This document shows positions 26,301-34,005 of a stretch of DNA of 39,647 nucleotides, piece by piece. Below the pieces are notes generated by a model. It saw only the letters and a list, made by a program, of their open reading frames with translations. It was not told the DNA's origin and made no database searches. The DNA comes from Planctomycetota bacterium (GTDB taxonomy: Bacteria > Planctomycetota > SZUA-567): the NCBI GenBank assembly GCA_020060765.1, contig JAGUZQ010000059.1, positions 1 through 39,647 on the forward strand, written 5' to 3'. The first letter of the stretch is position 1. Each line of letters opens with the position of its first letter. The translations under genes and the position numbers were made by a program.

Positions 26301-27723
26301 CTATCTGGCCTCGGTCGGCACGCCGCTGGAAACTTACGCCGGGCAGCCGGGGATAAACGTTATCACGCCTTTGCTGGAAGTGGATCGGTTCGACAACCGC
26401 AAGATTTCAGACGACACCCTTCCCGCCCACGGCTGGAACACCAACGATGGCATGCGTGAAATCATACGGAAACTCGACACGCTTTACCTGTCGACTTCCC
26501 TCAACGAGGTGGATATGCCGGCTGGCGCGGCGGACAAATGGATCTGGAACCATACCGCGCGCGGCGTTTTCGTCCTGCGCGGGGCGGGGGACAACGCCAT
26601 GCACCATTTCGTGGACGCGATGAGAGACTATTCGCCCAAGGTCGTTTTCTACAGTTGGTTGGATTGTAACATGGAAACCGCTTTCGGCGAACAGCAACGC
26701 CGCTTCGCCAAGGAGTTCTACGCAACGCCAACGGCACCACTGGCTTCTCTGCCGCCAACACAATCGCTTGGGATTTTCGCACAAACTGCACCAAGAGAGG
26801 GCGGTTCCTGGCTGCGGCTGGTTAATCATTCGCCTTATCAGGTAACGGGCGCAATCGCGGGCGGCGCGGCGCGCGACCTGGTTTACGACCGCGATCTGCC
26901 TTTGCAGGCGGACGGCAAAACATCGGTCATCGTTCTCAAACCAAACGATATCAGAATGTTTTCCATCGCCGCAGCTCCGGATAAAATCAGGTGCGATTTT
27001 TCCTTTGTGCCGGAAGTCGCGGAAGAACTGAAGCGGCGCGCCCGGAATCTCCTGAGCTTGAAAAACACGCTGAAAAATATTTCCGGCGACAAGGTGGCCC
27101 GCCTGTTCGAGGGACTGCAGGCTGACGACGCGTTTGTCCTTTACGACACACTGACAGATTTTGAAGTAGCTTCCCATGAAAAGCGCGCCGTTGCGGAAAT
27201 CGCCGCGCTGGAACTGCAGAAGGAATTTATGGCAGACCTGGACAACGCGAGAAGCGCCCGAATCGACTGCGCCGCGGTTTCGTCCCACACCGACGGCAAC
27301 GGTCGCAGGTGGCTGTCGGATCAGTGTTACCTGCGCTGCGGTGCTTACGGCAACGAGGGCGCCAGCTATGTCGACCGTGGCAATATCGCCATAGCCGGAA
27401 CAGAAAGCGAACAGACCTACCGAACCGAAGCCTACGGCTACCGTGTGTATTATCGCATTCCCGTGCCGAACGGGAAATACCACGTGCATCTGCATTTCGC
27501 GGAAACCTACGAAAAAATCAATCGCGCCGGAATAAGAAGTTTTTCGGTAAAAATTGAAAACCACTTATGGCAAAAGCGAATCGACCCATTTGCCGAAGCC
27601 GGGGGCTTTGCCAAGGCGGTTATCCTGTCTGAAAAAAATCTGGAAGTATATGACGGGATGATCGACATCGAACTAGTCGGCGGCGTTGGCATTCAGGGGA
27701 TTGAAATCGAGAAAGCGGAGTAG
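23347..27723 (+). CDS. Giant secreted protein with C-terminal malectin-like domain
   Basis: A 1458-aa protein. The signal peptide core is CLAAVAIVLIAFSVHSG. The N-terminal third contains beta-sandwich modules, one like the sugar-binding domains of GH2/GH78 enzymes (YDLYVNGEKVAAGNRIYPAG, LAPYMRQGENTIAF). The middle, about 712-1120, looks like a TIM-barrel glycosidase (NWYKAIARKIRWLRFQGQN, GVYMYDQGDYP, LFMVIGDWWAPG). The last 155 residues are malectin-like (GYRVYYRIPVPNGKYHVHLHFAET), a fold that binds di-glucose-type ligands. AGAGGAG precedes the ATG at 23347; the frame also opens ten codons earlier. Likely an extracellular glycan-degrading enzyme of unassigned family. It is the last gene of the regulator-pilin operon and is bracketed by two copies of a repeat. 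Confidence 0.68.
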   Translation: MLKKSCLAAVAIVLIAFSVHSGELLHEDNAPNLGIEVYPLSEQTWRSKIMVWPGKVTDENRFWSGTDFFTSEYGEPCEFTKDWVKEQGYLAAGTYEMTEGKMVITGGKKGFAFGFGAIPGDFSRPSVRFGAAWGPQKKDRFRLRLVIEQEADESSWSFCAADCKAYSRDLEKFVIRGKGRQEFETDAGLVRVLAGKANGFKLSCDTPGITVKIESLKIAPSSALVYFRKKITLAEKPVLAPASFLSCEAYDLYVNGEKVAAGNRIYPAGYLKHLDLAPYMRQGENTIAFCREFVSWSQRSPEWLFEGAAIDRAGNIVRLLGDESWKSSLVAGDDWMKADYDDGKWDAPRLRNYETNLADGTAVATGLEPHHMGLMDVAPIGCEYPVFDADGTPSFKLRLPVGVAGKFAPRLKIFKAGTDAEIESVAGEKQGEEGDFICYSFLPKIREVGAYRLGWELADEAGNITESRRGEMVLVGLIPQDEVALAEFEENLAKRLRLVRSIDCAAKPEGDGEFLDHGGMYQKAETNKGRVVEADGMAYRETGVGYFDYFAYRLHFREKGKPHLIEVIIPDDKPRYVYSCVVESHPLPFCNNPGSGAALGSRGWISSTGTCLTGGEYYPLTHGTKTLRYIYYPASSAAAVAVMSGLQGSPAAACKINIYEIDGDLPALAIPETDRLFGCHNERISLMTLTTGADNPLEIDPGIRRSGHRDAWFNWYKAIARKIRWLRFQGQNMAVEGVYMYDQGDYPSLRNNSYCSNQDLDVPHLLLRLYAKNRIKCFIGFEYCNSPAMEAADMDTVSDRRMWQGEEGLHIVDRHGRQLAGSFSRDGVNFLNPKVEATMLDTLGEIYDRYQNVGNPAGLFMVIGDWWAPGFVRGSYRDVEHTEVGYGDLTVALFEKEAGIKLNIPVTDPGRFQKRYELLMGEHKHAWLNWRGAKLLDFFRKMSARVRSHENKWDMFIYPSTGPQKDSPFDDAASTRQQRDGYMKNYLASVGTPLETYAGQPGINVITPLLEVDRFDNRKISDDTLPAHGWNTNDGMREIIRKLDTLYLSTSLNEVDMPAGAADKWIWNHTARGVFVLRGAGDNAMHHFVDAMRDYSPKVVFYSWLDCNMETAFGEQQRRFAKEFYATPTAPLASLPPTQSLGIFAQTAPREGGSWLRLVNHSPYQVTGAIAGGAARDLVYDRDLPLQADGKTSVIVLKPNDIRMFSIAAAPDKIRCDFSFVPEVAEELKRRARNLLSLKNTLKNISGDKVARLFEGLQADDAFVLYDTLTDFEVASHEKRAVAEIAALELQKEFMADLDNARSARIDCAAVSSHTDGNGRRWLSDQCYLRCGAYGNEGASYVDRGNIAIAGTESEQTYRTEAYGYRVYYRIPVPNGKYHVHLHFAETYEKINRAGIRSFSVKIENHLWQKRIDPFAEAGGFAKAVILSEKNLEVYDGMIDIELVGGVGIQGIEIEKAE

Positions 27724-27790
27724 GGCACCATCCCGGAGAAGCAACGGCGAAATGACCCGCCAGAATGCGCATGTGTATTTTTACATTAAA

Positions 27791-27830
27791 GATGAGCACA
27801 AACAGCGCCGCTGCACTGTTTGTGCTCATC
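27791..27830. terminator. Perfect 15-bp hairpin between convergent genes
   Basis: GATGAGCACAAACAG (27791-27805) is the exact reverse complement of CTGTTTGTGCTCATC (27816-27830), with a 10-base loop. It lies 68 bp after the stop of the giant secreted gene and faces gdhA from the other side, so a bidirectional terminator is the simplest reading. No long U-run follows on either strand, so it may act differently or be a protein-binding site. Confidence 0.5.
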
Positions 27831-27848
27831 GGTATCCTGCAATTAAGG

Positions 27849-28012
27849 CTTAGTACAACGCCCCGCAAATAAGGGGGCAAACGCAAGGTGTTATATTCTC
27901 CCCCTTCCAGGGGGAGTTAGAGGGGGTGAAAGGGGAAAGGCATTCACCCCTCCTAACCTCCCCTGGAAGGGGAGGAATTATTGCCCCTTTTCTTCTGGGG
28001 CGTTGTACTTAG
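27849..28012. mobile_element. MITE-like palindromic element with 5-bp target duplication
   Basis: A 154-bp element (27854-28007) is flanked by the direct repeat CTTAG on both sides (27849-27853 and 28008-28012). Its ends are inverted: it begins TACAACGCCCC and ends GGGGCGTTGTA, and the inner sequence continues the symmetry (AAGGGGGCAA against TTGCCCCTTT). The core is a long inverted repeat around CCCCCTTCCAGGGGGAG and CTCCCCTGGAAGGGGAG, so the whole element could fold into one large hairpin. It encodes nothing. The right CTTAG contains the gdhA stop codon, so insertion happened exactly there without changing the protein. A truncated copy of the left end lies at 23210. Confidence 0.65.
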
Positions 28013-29352
28013 ATATGCCCCAGCGCTATCATGGCGTCCGCTACGCGCTGGAAGCCGGCGATGTTTGCCCCGACAACATAGTTTTCCGGGCAATCGAATT
28101 TTTTTGAAGTCTCATAGCAGGCGCTGTGGATGGACTTCATAATATCGCGAAGTTTTCTATCCACCTCCTCGCGAGTCCAGTACATCATCTGCGCGTTCTG
28201 GCTCATTTCCAGCCCCGAGCAGGCCACACCACCGGCGTTCGCCGCTTTTCCTGGCCCGTACATGACCTTGTTCTTCAGGAATACGTTGACGCCTTCGGGC
28301 GTAGTCGGCATATTCGCGCCTTCTGATACCAAGACACAACCATTTTTAACCAGAGTCTCAGCATCAGCGCCGCAAATTTCGTTTTGAGTGGCACAGGGGA
28401 ACGCGCAGTCGCACGGAATATTCCAAGGGGTTTTACCTTCGCGATATTCAGCTCCAGCGAATTTTTTGGCATATTCTGAAATACGCTTTCTTTTAACGTT
28501 TTTCAGTTCCATCAGCCAAGCGAGTTTTTCTGTAGTTATCCCGGCTGGATCATAAATAGTGCCGCCGGAATCAGACATGGTCACTACTTTGGCGCCTTTT
28601 TCCAGCAGTTTTTCGCAGCAATACTGGGCGACATTACCCGAACCGGAAATAGTGCAGGTTAAGCCGGAAAAATCGCGCTTGCGCACCGCCAACATCTCTT
28701 CCGCGAAATAAACGCAGCCATAACCAGTGGCTTCAGGCCGGATCAGGGAGCCGCCCCATCCCCAGCCTTTGCCAGTCAATACACCGACATGTTCGTTTTT
28801 GATGCGTTTGTACATGCCATAAAGATAGCCTATTTCCCGACCGCCCACGCCGATATCGCCAGCAGGAACGTCCATATGCGGTCCGACATGCTTTTGGAGT
28901 TCAAGCATGAAAGATTGACAAAAACGCATGATCTCATTATCTGATTTGTCTTTTGGATCAAAATTAGAGCCGCCTTTTCCGCCACCCATAGGCAGGCCGG
29001 TGAGTGCATTCTTAAAGACCTGCTCAAAACCCAGAAAACTTATAATGCTGAGGTTTACCGAGGGGTGGAAGCGCAGGCCGCCTTTATAAGGTCCTACCGC
29101 GCCGTTGAATTGAACCCGGTAGCCACGATTGACGCGATGGACGCCCTTGTCGTCAAACCAGCTGACGCGGAACATGATCGTGCGGTCAGGCTCGACCAAA
29201 TGTTCGAGTATACTCTTTTCCTCGTATACGGGATTTCTTTTCAGTAGAGGGCGGATAGAGTCCAGCACTTCCGCGACGGCTTGGCAGAATTCAGGTTCTT
29301 CCTTGTTTTTCTGATTAACATGTTCAAGTACGTGATCAACGTAATCCGACAT
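28009..29352 (-). CDS. gdhA: NADP-dependent glutamate dehydrogenase
   Basis: A 447-aa protein, the same length as the hexameric bacterial GdhA of enterobacteria. It makes glutamate from 2-oxoglutarate, ammonium and NADPH in the cytoplasm. Clear family motifs are GLPMGGGKGGSNFDPK with Lys126, and PAGDIGVGGREIGYLYG with Asp166, both at the active site; SGSGNVAQYC marks the Rossmann domain. AGGGGGAA precedes the ATG. It is the only ordinary metabolic gene in the window, transcribed alone against its neighbours. A MITE-like element has inserted at its stop codon, and the palindrome CCGCAGCTGCGG lies 29 bp upstream of its start. Confidence 0.95.
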   Translation of the reverse strand: MSDYVDHVLEHVNQKNKEEPEFCQAVAEVLDSIRPLLKRNPVYEEKSILEHLVEPDRTIMFRVSWFDDKGVHRVNRGYRVQFNGAVGPYKGGLRFHPSVNLSIISFLGFEQVFKNALTGLPMGGGKGGSNFDPKDKSDNEIMRFCQSFMLELQKHVGPHMDVPAGDIGVGGREIGYLYGMYKRIKNEHVGVLTGKGWGWGGSLIRPEATGYGCVYFAEEMLAVRKRDFSGLTCTISGSGNVAQYCCEKLLEKGAKVVTMSDSGGTIYDPAGITTEKLAWLMELKNVKRKRISEYAKKFAGAEYREGKTPWNIPCDCAFPCATQNEICGADAETLVKNGCVLVSEGANMPTTPEGVNVFLKNKVMYGPGKAANAGGVACSGLEMSQNAQMMYWTREEVDRKLRDIMKSIHSACYETSKKFDCPENYVVGANIAGFQRVADAMIALGHI

Positions 29353-29380
29353 TACTTCCCCCTGTAATTAAAATGAAATT

Positions 29381-29392
29381 CCGCAGCTGCGG
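29381..29392. promoter_or_regulatory. 12-bp palindrome upstream of gdhA
   Basis: CCGCAGCTGCGG is a perfect palindrome whose near edge is 29 bp upstream of the gdhA start. The position suits an operator or an mRNA leader hairpin controlling gdhA. There is no second copy in this window to support a regulon. Confidence 0.3.
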
Positions 29393-29996
29393 ATAGACGG
29401 AGCTGTCCCTGTTGACTTGCTCCACTAAAAATCTGTGCGTTTTTTGATGCAGGATAATTCGCCGACAAACCCAGAGTTTTTAACGCAGCGAAATACTCCG
29501 CCATCTTTCGATTAATTCCAATGTCCAGTGCAAAGCATTTCTGCGGTGTCGGCTTCTAGTATTTTCAGTTGCGCTTCTGAAAGTTCTGCTGTCAATTTTT
29601 CCGACATAGATTGAAACAGCCTTTCGCTTTTTTTGCAAGAGAATTTGGAATTTTTCGTCGAGTTTGGCGGCGCTGCTGCCGCCACTGCTGGGGAAGACGC
29701 CCTCCCCGCAGACGGCGTTCGTCCCGCAGTTCCGTCGGCTCGTTACCTCACCGAAGGTGCGATTCGGTTCCATGCTGGTTGCCAACCATTATATGCGCCG
29801 GATCCTCCGGCTTTTCTGCGCAAGCTTCGCTTGGCGCACTCAACTTCCGGTTGCGCAGATTCGTGGTGTAGATCGCTCGATATATGTGTGAAAATGCCAT
29901 TTCACGATTTTTTTTCGCCTCTTATAAACCTCTGCTGAATATATAATTAGCATATCCAATTGCTGTTCAGCTCAGAGGTCGCGCGATACAAACAAG

Positions 29997-30024
29997 TTGA
30001 CAATGCGTTAATTTATATTATAGT
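29997..30024 (+). promoter_or_regulatory. Probable sigma-70-type promoter of the LacI-like regulator
   Basis: TTGACA at 29997-30002 is a perfect -35 box. After 16 bp comes TATAGT (30019-30024), five of six matches to the -10 consensus, in very AT-rich sequence. The predicted transcript would begin about 28 bp before the regulator's ATG. The word GCGTTAA occurs within the promoter (30005) and again just before the start codon (30050) and might be an autoregulatory site; this is speculative. Confidence 0.5.
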
Positions 30025-30058
30025 TAGATATAATAACAATTATATAAAGGCGTTAAGA

Positions 30059-31204
30059 ATGTCCTTAAAAACCATCTATAGTCATTTACCAAAAGCAGTT
30101 AGAATAAAAATGAAAACTAAAGAGCGTATTCTGGCCGGGCATTATGGCACGCCGGGAAGTGCTTTTCTTACTACCAAACAGCTGGCTAAAGAGGCAGGCG
30201 TAGCAATTGTTACCGCCCATCGAATAATGATGATGCTGCGCGAGGAAAAGATCATCGAGCTGGTCGGCCGGGGTTATGTATTGAGCCAAGTCGCGGGAAA
30301 GGAAGTGTCAGCCCGGCGAATCGGTATTTTGTTTCCCCGATTGGATAACCCTTTCTTCGCGCAATTGGTCGATGAACTAACGCGGCTGGGCGCGCGGCGC
30401 GGTTTGGAGTTGCAGATTGCCGCCAGCGATTATGACTCTCGCCGAGAAGCCGAAGCGCTGAACCGCTTCGTGGCCGCAGGCGTTGGCGGGATATTGGCCT
30501 GTCCTGGCATTGAGCCGGAAACCGCCCATCTTTACGCCAACCTGCCTATTCCTGCCGTATTCATAGCCCGCCATCTGGACGGTGCAAGCAATTATGCCGT
30601 AGTAGCCCAGAATTTCATGGGCGGTCAGTTGGCTGCGCGTCATTTACTGGAAATGGGCTATACCGACTTTGCTTATCTCGGCTTACGGCGAGATACTGAT
30701 TTTCGTCTGGACGGTTTCCGGTTTGCTTTGAATGAAGCAGGACACGTTCTGCCGGTCGGGCGGATTATTACTTTGACGGATTGGACTTCTCCAGCGGCCG
30801 AAGAAGCTCTGCTGGAACACCTGCCAAGTTTGCCCCAACCACTGGGCCTGTTCTGCTTCCATGACCTGATCGCGGTGGGCGCACTGCGAGCCGCGCAAAA
30901 GCAGGGCTGGCGCGTTCCGGAAGATCTGGCCGTGATCGGATTCGACGATCTGCCTGTGGCGACTGAAGTCCGTCCGGCTCTGACCAGTTTGGGTTATCCA
31001 ACCGCAGAAATGGCTCGATTGAGTCTGGATCTGCTGGCCAGTCTGCTATCGGGCGAAACCTCGGCCAGCGAATGCAAGACCGTTTATTTGGAGCCACGCC
31101 TGGCTGTTCGCCAGAGCACGGTTAGAACAAGTCAAGAAACTTTTGAACCTCGCCGGAAAGTTTTTGATAAGACCTATTTCTTTGACTGCTCCGTGCAAAT
31201 TTAG
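30059..31204 (+). CDS. Winged-helix regulator with LacI/GalR-type sugar sensor
   Basis: A 381-aa transcription factor. Residues about 20-76 form a short winged helix (LTTKQLAKEAGVAIVTAHRI then EEKIIELVGRGYVL), of GntR-like rather than classical LacI type. The sensor domain is typical of LacI/GalR: RIGILFPRLDNPFFAQLVDE, then a late LAVIGFDDLPVA followed by PALTSLGYP. The frame opens at 29960, but the ATG at 30059 lies after a good promoter and has a modest AAGG upstream. The next gene, a GH123-like enzyme, starts 71 bp later, followed by a pilin and oxidoreductases, so this regulator probably controls them in response to a sugar. Domain assignment is firm; ligand unknown. Confidence 0.85.
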   Translation: MSLKTIYSHLPKAVRIKMKTKERILAGHYGTPGSAFLTTKQLAKEAGVAIVTAHRIMMMLREEKIIELVGRGYVLSQVAGKEVSARRIGILFPRLDNPFFAQLVDELTRLGARRGLELQIAASDYDSRREAEALNRFVAAGVGGILACPGIEPETAHLYANLPIPAVFIARHLDGASNYAVVAQNFMGGQLAARHLLEMGYTDFAYLGLRRDTDFRLDGFRFALNEAGHVLPVGRIITLTDWTSPAAEEALLEHLPSLPQPLGLFCFHDLIAVGALRAAQKQGWRVPEDLAVIGFDDLPVATEVRPALTSLGYPTAEMARLSLDLLASLLSGETSASECKTVYLEPRLAVRQSTVRTSQETFEPRRKVFDKTYFFDCSVQI

Positions 31205-31275
31205 GTCGAATCTTGAAAAAAAGATTGCGCTGCGCGGTCTTGATGGCCAAGGGACTCTCGACGAAGGGAACCAGC

Positions 31276-34005
31276 ATGTCACGAACCAAGTATTTCAACT
31301 TATCCTGTCTGCGGCTTTTTCTGGGTTTGCTGGGAGCAATGAGCGCATCTTCGGCAATTGCCGGGGAATTGACATGGCGCACAGCGATCTTCGACAACCT
31401 ACAGACCTTTCGCGAAGAGGAAACGCCTTCAGGTGGGGCTGGCGCTATCGAATTAAGCTTGGCTCGAGGCGAAACTGAAGGCTGCTGGTTGGTTGTTTAC
31501 AATAATTCAGATGAGGTTCTGCAAAGTCCGCAATTTGTTATTTCTTCTCTGCCGGGAGTCGCGATCAAGGTTTATGCCGCCGGCAGCATAAATCTCGAAA
31601 AGCCGGGGCAGAGCACCAATGCTCAACCGGGGCATTATTTCGATTTACTGCGTCCGGCCGGCTGGGAAGAGGTCAAGCCAGGGGCTTTTCGACCTTACTG
31701 GCTGGATTTTTCGGTTGCGGGAGAAAACTGCGAATCCGGCCCAAAAGAAGGAACTGTAACGATTCGCGCCGTCGGCATCGAGCAGAGTATACCGTTCAGG
31801 CTGAAGGTGCGTAACTTTATCTTGCCGACCACACCGAAATTGAAAATCGCTTTCGCCACCGGCTTGGGTTGGATGGAAAAATATTACGGTCGTCAGTTGA
31901 CTCCGACCGAGATCCGCGCCCATCAGGATCTGATGCTCGATCATCGCCTGGGGCCACTGCCCATGTGGGACGATGGTGAGAGCTTTTTCGACCGCGAGAC
32001 CGTGCGCCACTGCCTGGATCGGGGCATGAACGTGGTTTTGCTCAAATGCGGGGGCAAGACCGACGAACAATCCGACCAAAGTCTGGAAAAACTCGAGCCT
32101 AAAATTGCCCTGTTGGAAGAATTGGGTGCGCTGGATCGCACCTATCTTTTCGGATTTGACGAAATCGTCATGTGCCATCCAGAACTTATCCCTCAACTGC
32201 GTCGCACGTACGGAAAATTTCACGAGCGGCATCCCGGTATCAAACGGATCAACACCGCTTGGCCCGATGAACGGCTTAAAGGCGCGGTGGATATTTTCGT
32301 CGTGCCGGTGGCCAACTATGTTTCCGAAACGAGCCGTCAGTGTGAGACCTGGTGGTATTCAGTCGGTTCCGATCGCTTGAACGACGAGCCGGACTACCGC
32401 CTGGACTTTCCCGGCGTGGCTCAACGCTGCTTTTTCATCGCGGACTGGTACGTCGGGGCAACCGGACATCTTTACTGGGCCGTGCAGCGGGAATGGCCGA
32501 CCAACGCCGCATTGCGCGAGGCAGCGCGACCCGAGGATGGTTGGCAGCTGGGCTACATCAGCAGCACCTCCGGTAAACGTAGCGATGACAACGGGGCGGG
32601 CAATCTTTTCTATCCCGACCAGGCTGGCGGCATGCTGCCTTCAGCGCGGGTCAAGCGAATTCGCGACGGGATTGAGGATTACGAATATTTGGTTCAGTTG
32701 CAAGCTGCCGTGGATCGCTTGGGTGCCACTCCATCTGCAGAGATGGTCGAACCTTTAGAACAGGCTCACCGAATTTTGACTGAAAAATCGGACATTATCC
32801 AATTTTCCAACAGTGCGGTGCCGGGCTGGAACGTTCGCGGCCCCAGGAGCGCTTTCAACCTGACCAGTCACCCCAATGCCGTACGCACAGGTGAGCGGGC
32901 ATTGCGGATTTTGCCCGAGGCAGAGGCTCGCGCGGTTTTTCAGGAACTGCCGGCTCAACCCGGCGAGAGCTATACTGTCAGCGCCTGGGTCAAAACCGAC
33001 GATTTGCCTGGTGCGGCTAAAATCCTCGCCGAATTACTGGATGCGGAAAGCCGGGTACTGGCTGCCGCCGATTCTGCAGGAATCAATGGTTCGACCGGGC
33101 CTAAAAACTTTTTTAAACTGATTGCCGATTTGCCGGTTGCTCCCCACGGCACAACCAAATTACGGGTCAGCCTAGTCGCGCGCAAATTCGAAGCCCCGGC
33201 GACAGACGCAGATCTGCAAAATAATCCTCTGGCCAAGGCGTTTTTCGAAGACGTGTCGGTAAAAGCCAATGGTCGTGAAGTGACTCTAAAAAATCCGGAC
33301 TTTGAAATACCTCTCCTGAAAATCACCGATGACCCGAATCGACTACTGCAATTTCGTGAACAAATCGGCGATTTGCTTGATCAATTGACCGGAGCCGCGG
33401 CTGCGGGTGAGAAAAAAAACACCGCGAGTTTGCCCAAACCATTTTTCCTATTTGACGCGGCGCGGGTCGTCGACCGGGAATTCACGGATATAACTGGCGC
33501 GTGGCAATGCCGGAGTGCGGCGGATAATGCAACTGCTCGCGAAACAATTCAAGAAATAACGGATAGCAAGCATCTGCTGTCCAAGCCGTCGACGTCTGGG
33601 AAACCGGAAAAAGCCGGCCTGGTTGCGCCGTTCTTTTACGCTACCGACCCCGCTGCACAAACTTTGGCTAAAGCAGCCGGTCAGTCGACTGTGGCCGTGC
33701 GGGAGTTTCCCGAATGGAGTTCGGTTTATTTCTCATTACCCCTGACGCGCGAATGGCTGTTGGGTTTATGCCGATACGCCGGTGCGCATGTTTATTCAGA
33801 CAGTTACGACGTCTGCTTCGCCAATCGCAATTACTTGTTGCTGCACACCAGCCAGGCTGGTCGCAAAAACCTGGCTTTGCCAGCCGGAAAGACAGCCGAG
33901 GACTTGTTCACGGGCGAGTCCATCCCGCTTGCGCAACAATCGTTCTTCGTCGATTTGCCCGCTGGAACGACCAAAATCTACAAATTGCGGGAGGATGGGC
34001 AATGA
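31276..34005 (+). CDS. Secreted GH123/DUF4091-like glycosidase
   Basis: A 909-aa protein. The signal peptide runs to about residue 30 (LRLFLGLLGAMSASSAIAG). The central barrel has LFGFDEIV with Asp295-Glu296, matching the adjacent acidic pair of GH123 beta-N-acetylgalactosaminidases. The DUF4091 signature RIRDGIEDYEYL lies at 461-472. Residues about 515-690 resemble a CBM4/9-like jelly roll (ERALRILPEAEARAVF, QPGESYTVSAWVKTDD). The last 200 residues look like a second beta-rich domain. The open frame reaches a TTG at 31213, but GAAGGGAA precedes the ATG at 31276, where the signal peptide starts. Its stop overlaps the start of the pseudopilin gene by 4 bp. Substrate may be a GalNAc-like glycan, by family analogy only. 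Confidence 0.75.
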   Translation: MSRTKYFNLSCLRLFLGLLGAMSASSAIAGELTWRTAIFDNLQTFREEETPSGGAGAIELSLARGETEGCWLVVYNNSDEVLQSPQFVISSLPGVAIKVYAAGSINLEKPGQSTNAQPGHYFDLLRPAGWEEVKPGAFRPYWLDFSVAGENCESGPKEGTVTIRAVGIEQSIPFRLKVRNFILPTTPKLKIAFATGLGWMEKYYGRQLTPTEIRAHQDLMLDHRLGPLPMWDDGESFFDRETVRHCLDRGMNVVLLKCGGKTDEQSDQSLEKLEPKIALLEELGALDRTYLFGFDEIVMCHPELIPQLRRTYGKFHERHPGIKRINTAWPDERLKGAVDIFVVPVANYVSETSRQCETWWYSVGSDRLNDEPDYRLDFPGVAQRCFFIADWYVGATGHLYWAVQREWPTNAALREAARPEDGWQLGYISSTSGKRSDDNGAGNLFYPDQAGGMLPSARVKRIRDGIEDYEYLVQLQAAVDRLGATPSAEMVEPLEQAHRILTEKSDIIQFSNSAVPGWNVRGPRSAFNLTSHPNAVRTGERALRILPEAEARAVFQELPAQPGESYTVSAWVKTDDLPGAAKILAELLDAESRVLAAADSAGINGSTGPKNFFKLIADLPVAPHGTTKLRVSLVARKFEAPATDADLQNNPLAKAFFEDVSVKANGREVTLKNPDFEIPLLKITDDPNRLLQFREQIGDLLDQLTGAAAAGEKKNTASLPKPFFLFDAARVVDREFTDITGAWQCRSAADNATARETIQEITDSKHLLSKPSTSGKPEKAGLVAPFFYATDPAAQTLAKAAGQSTVAVREFPEWSSVYFSLPLTREWLLGLCRYAGAHVYSDSYDVCFANRNYLLLHTSQAGRKNLALPAGKTAEDLFTGESIPLAQQSFFVDLPAGTTKIYKLREDGQ

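Larger units (their letters stand above)
29353..30058. other. Intergenic region between divergent gdhA and regulator, with gene debris
   Basis: About 700 bases with no intact gene. Between 29480 and 29880 the sequence looks partly coding but no family is recognisable; a 31-codon frame on the minus strand (29512-29607, MSEKLTAELSEAQLK...) is the most protein-like. The bases around 29824-29850 (TTGGCGCACTCAACTTCCG) match 19803-19822 with one difference. There, the sequence belongs to the frameshifted remnant upstream of the other regulator. That motif lies inside the inverted pair CTGCGCAA/TTGCGCAG. The last 120 bases are AT-rich and carry the promoter of the next gene. Confidence 0.5.

Noticed and set aside
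23332..27564. Long minus-strand open frames antisense to the 1458-aa gene (589, 354 and 385 codons)
   Set aside because: Low-complexity, His/Arg-rich translations without motifs or ribosome sites; the plus-strand gene explains the region.
27890..27990. A CRISPR array suggested by repeated CCCCTTCC-type blocks
   Set aside because: There are only two arms in inverted orientation and no spacers; the terminal repeats and target duplication fit a MITE.
29611..29938. Overlapping plus-strand frames of 75-101 codons before the regulator
   Set aside because: Several frames overlap with no ribosome site or conserved motif; the region is treated as debris.
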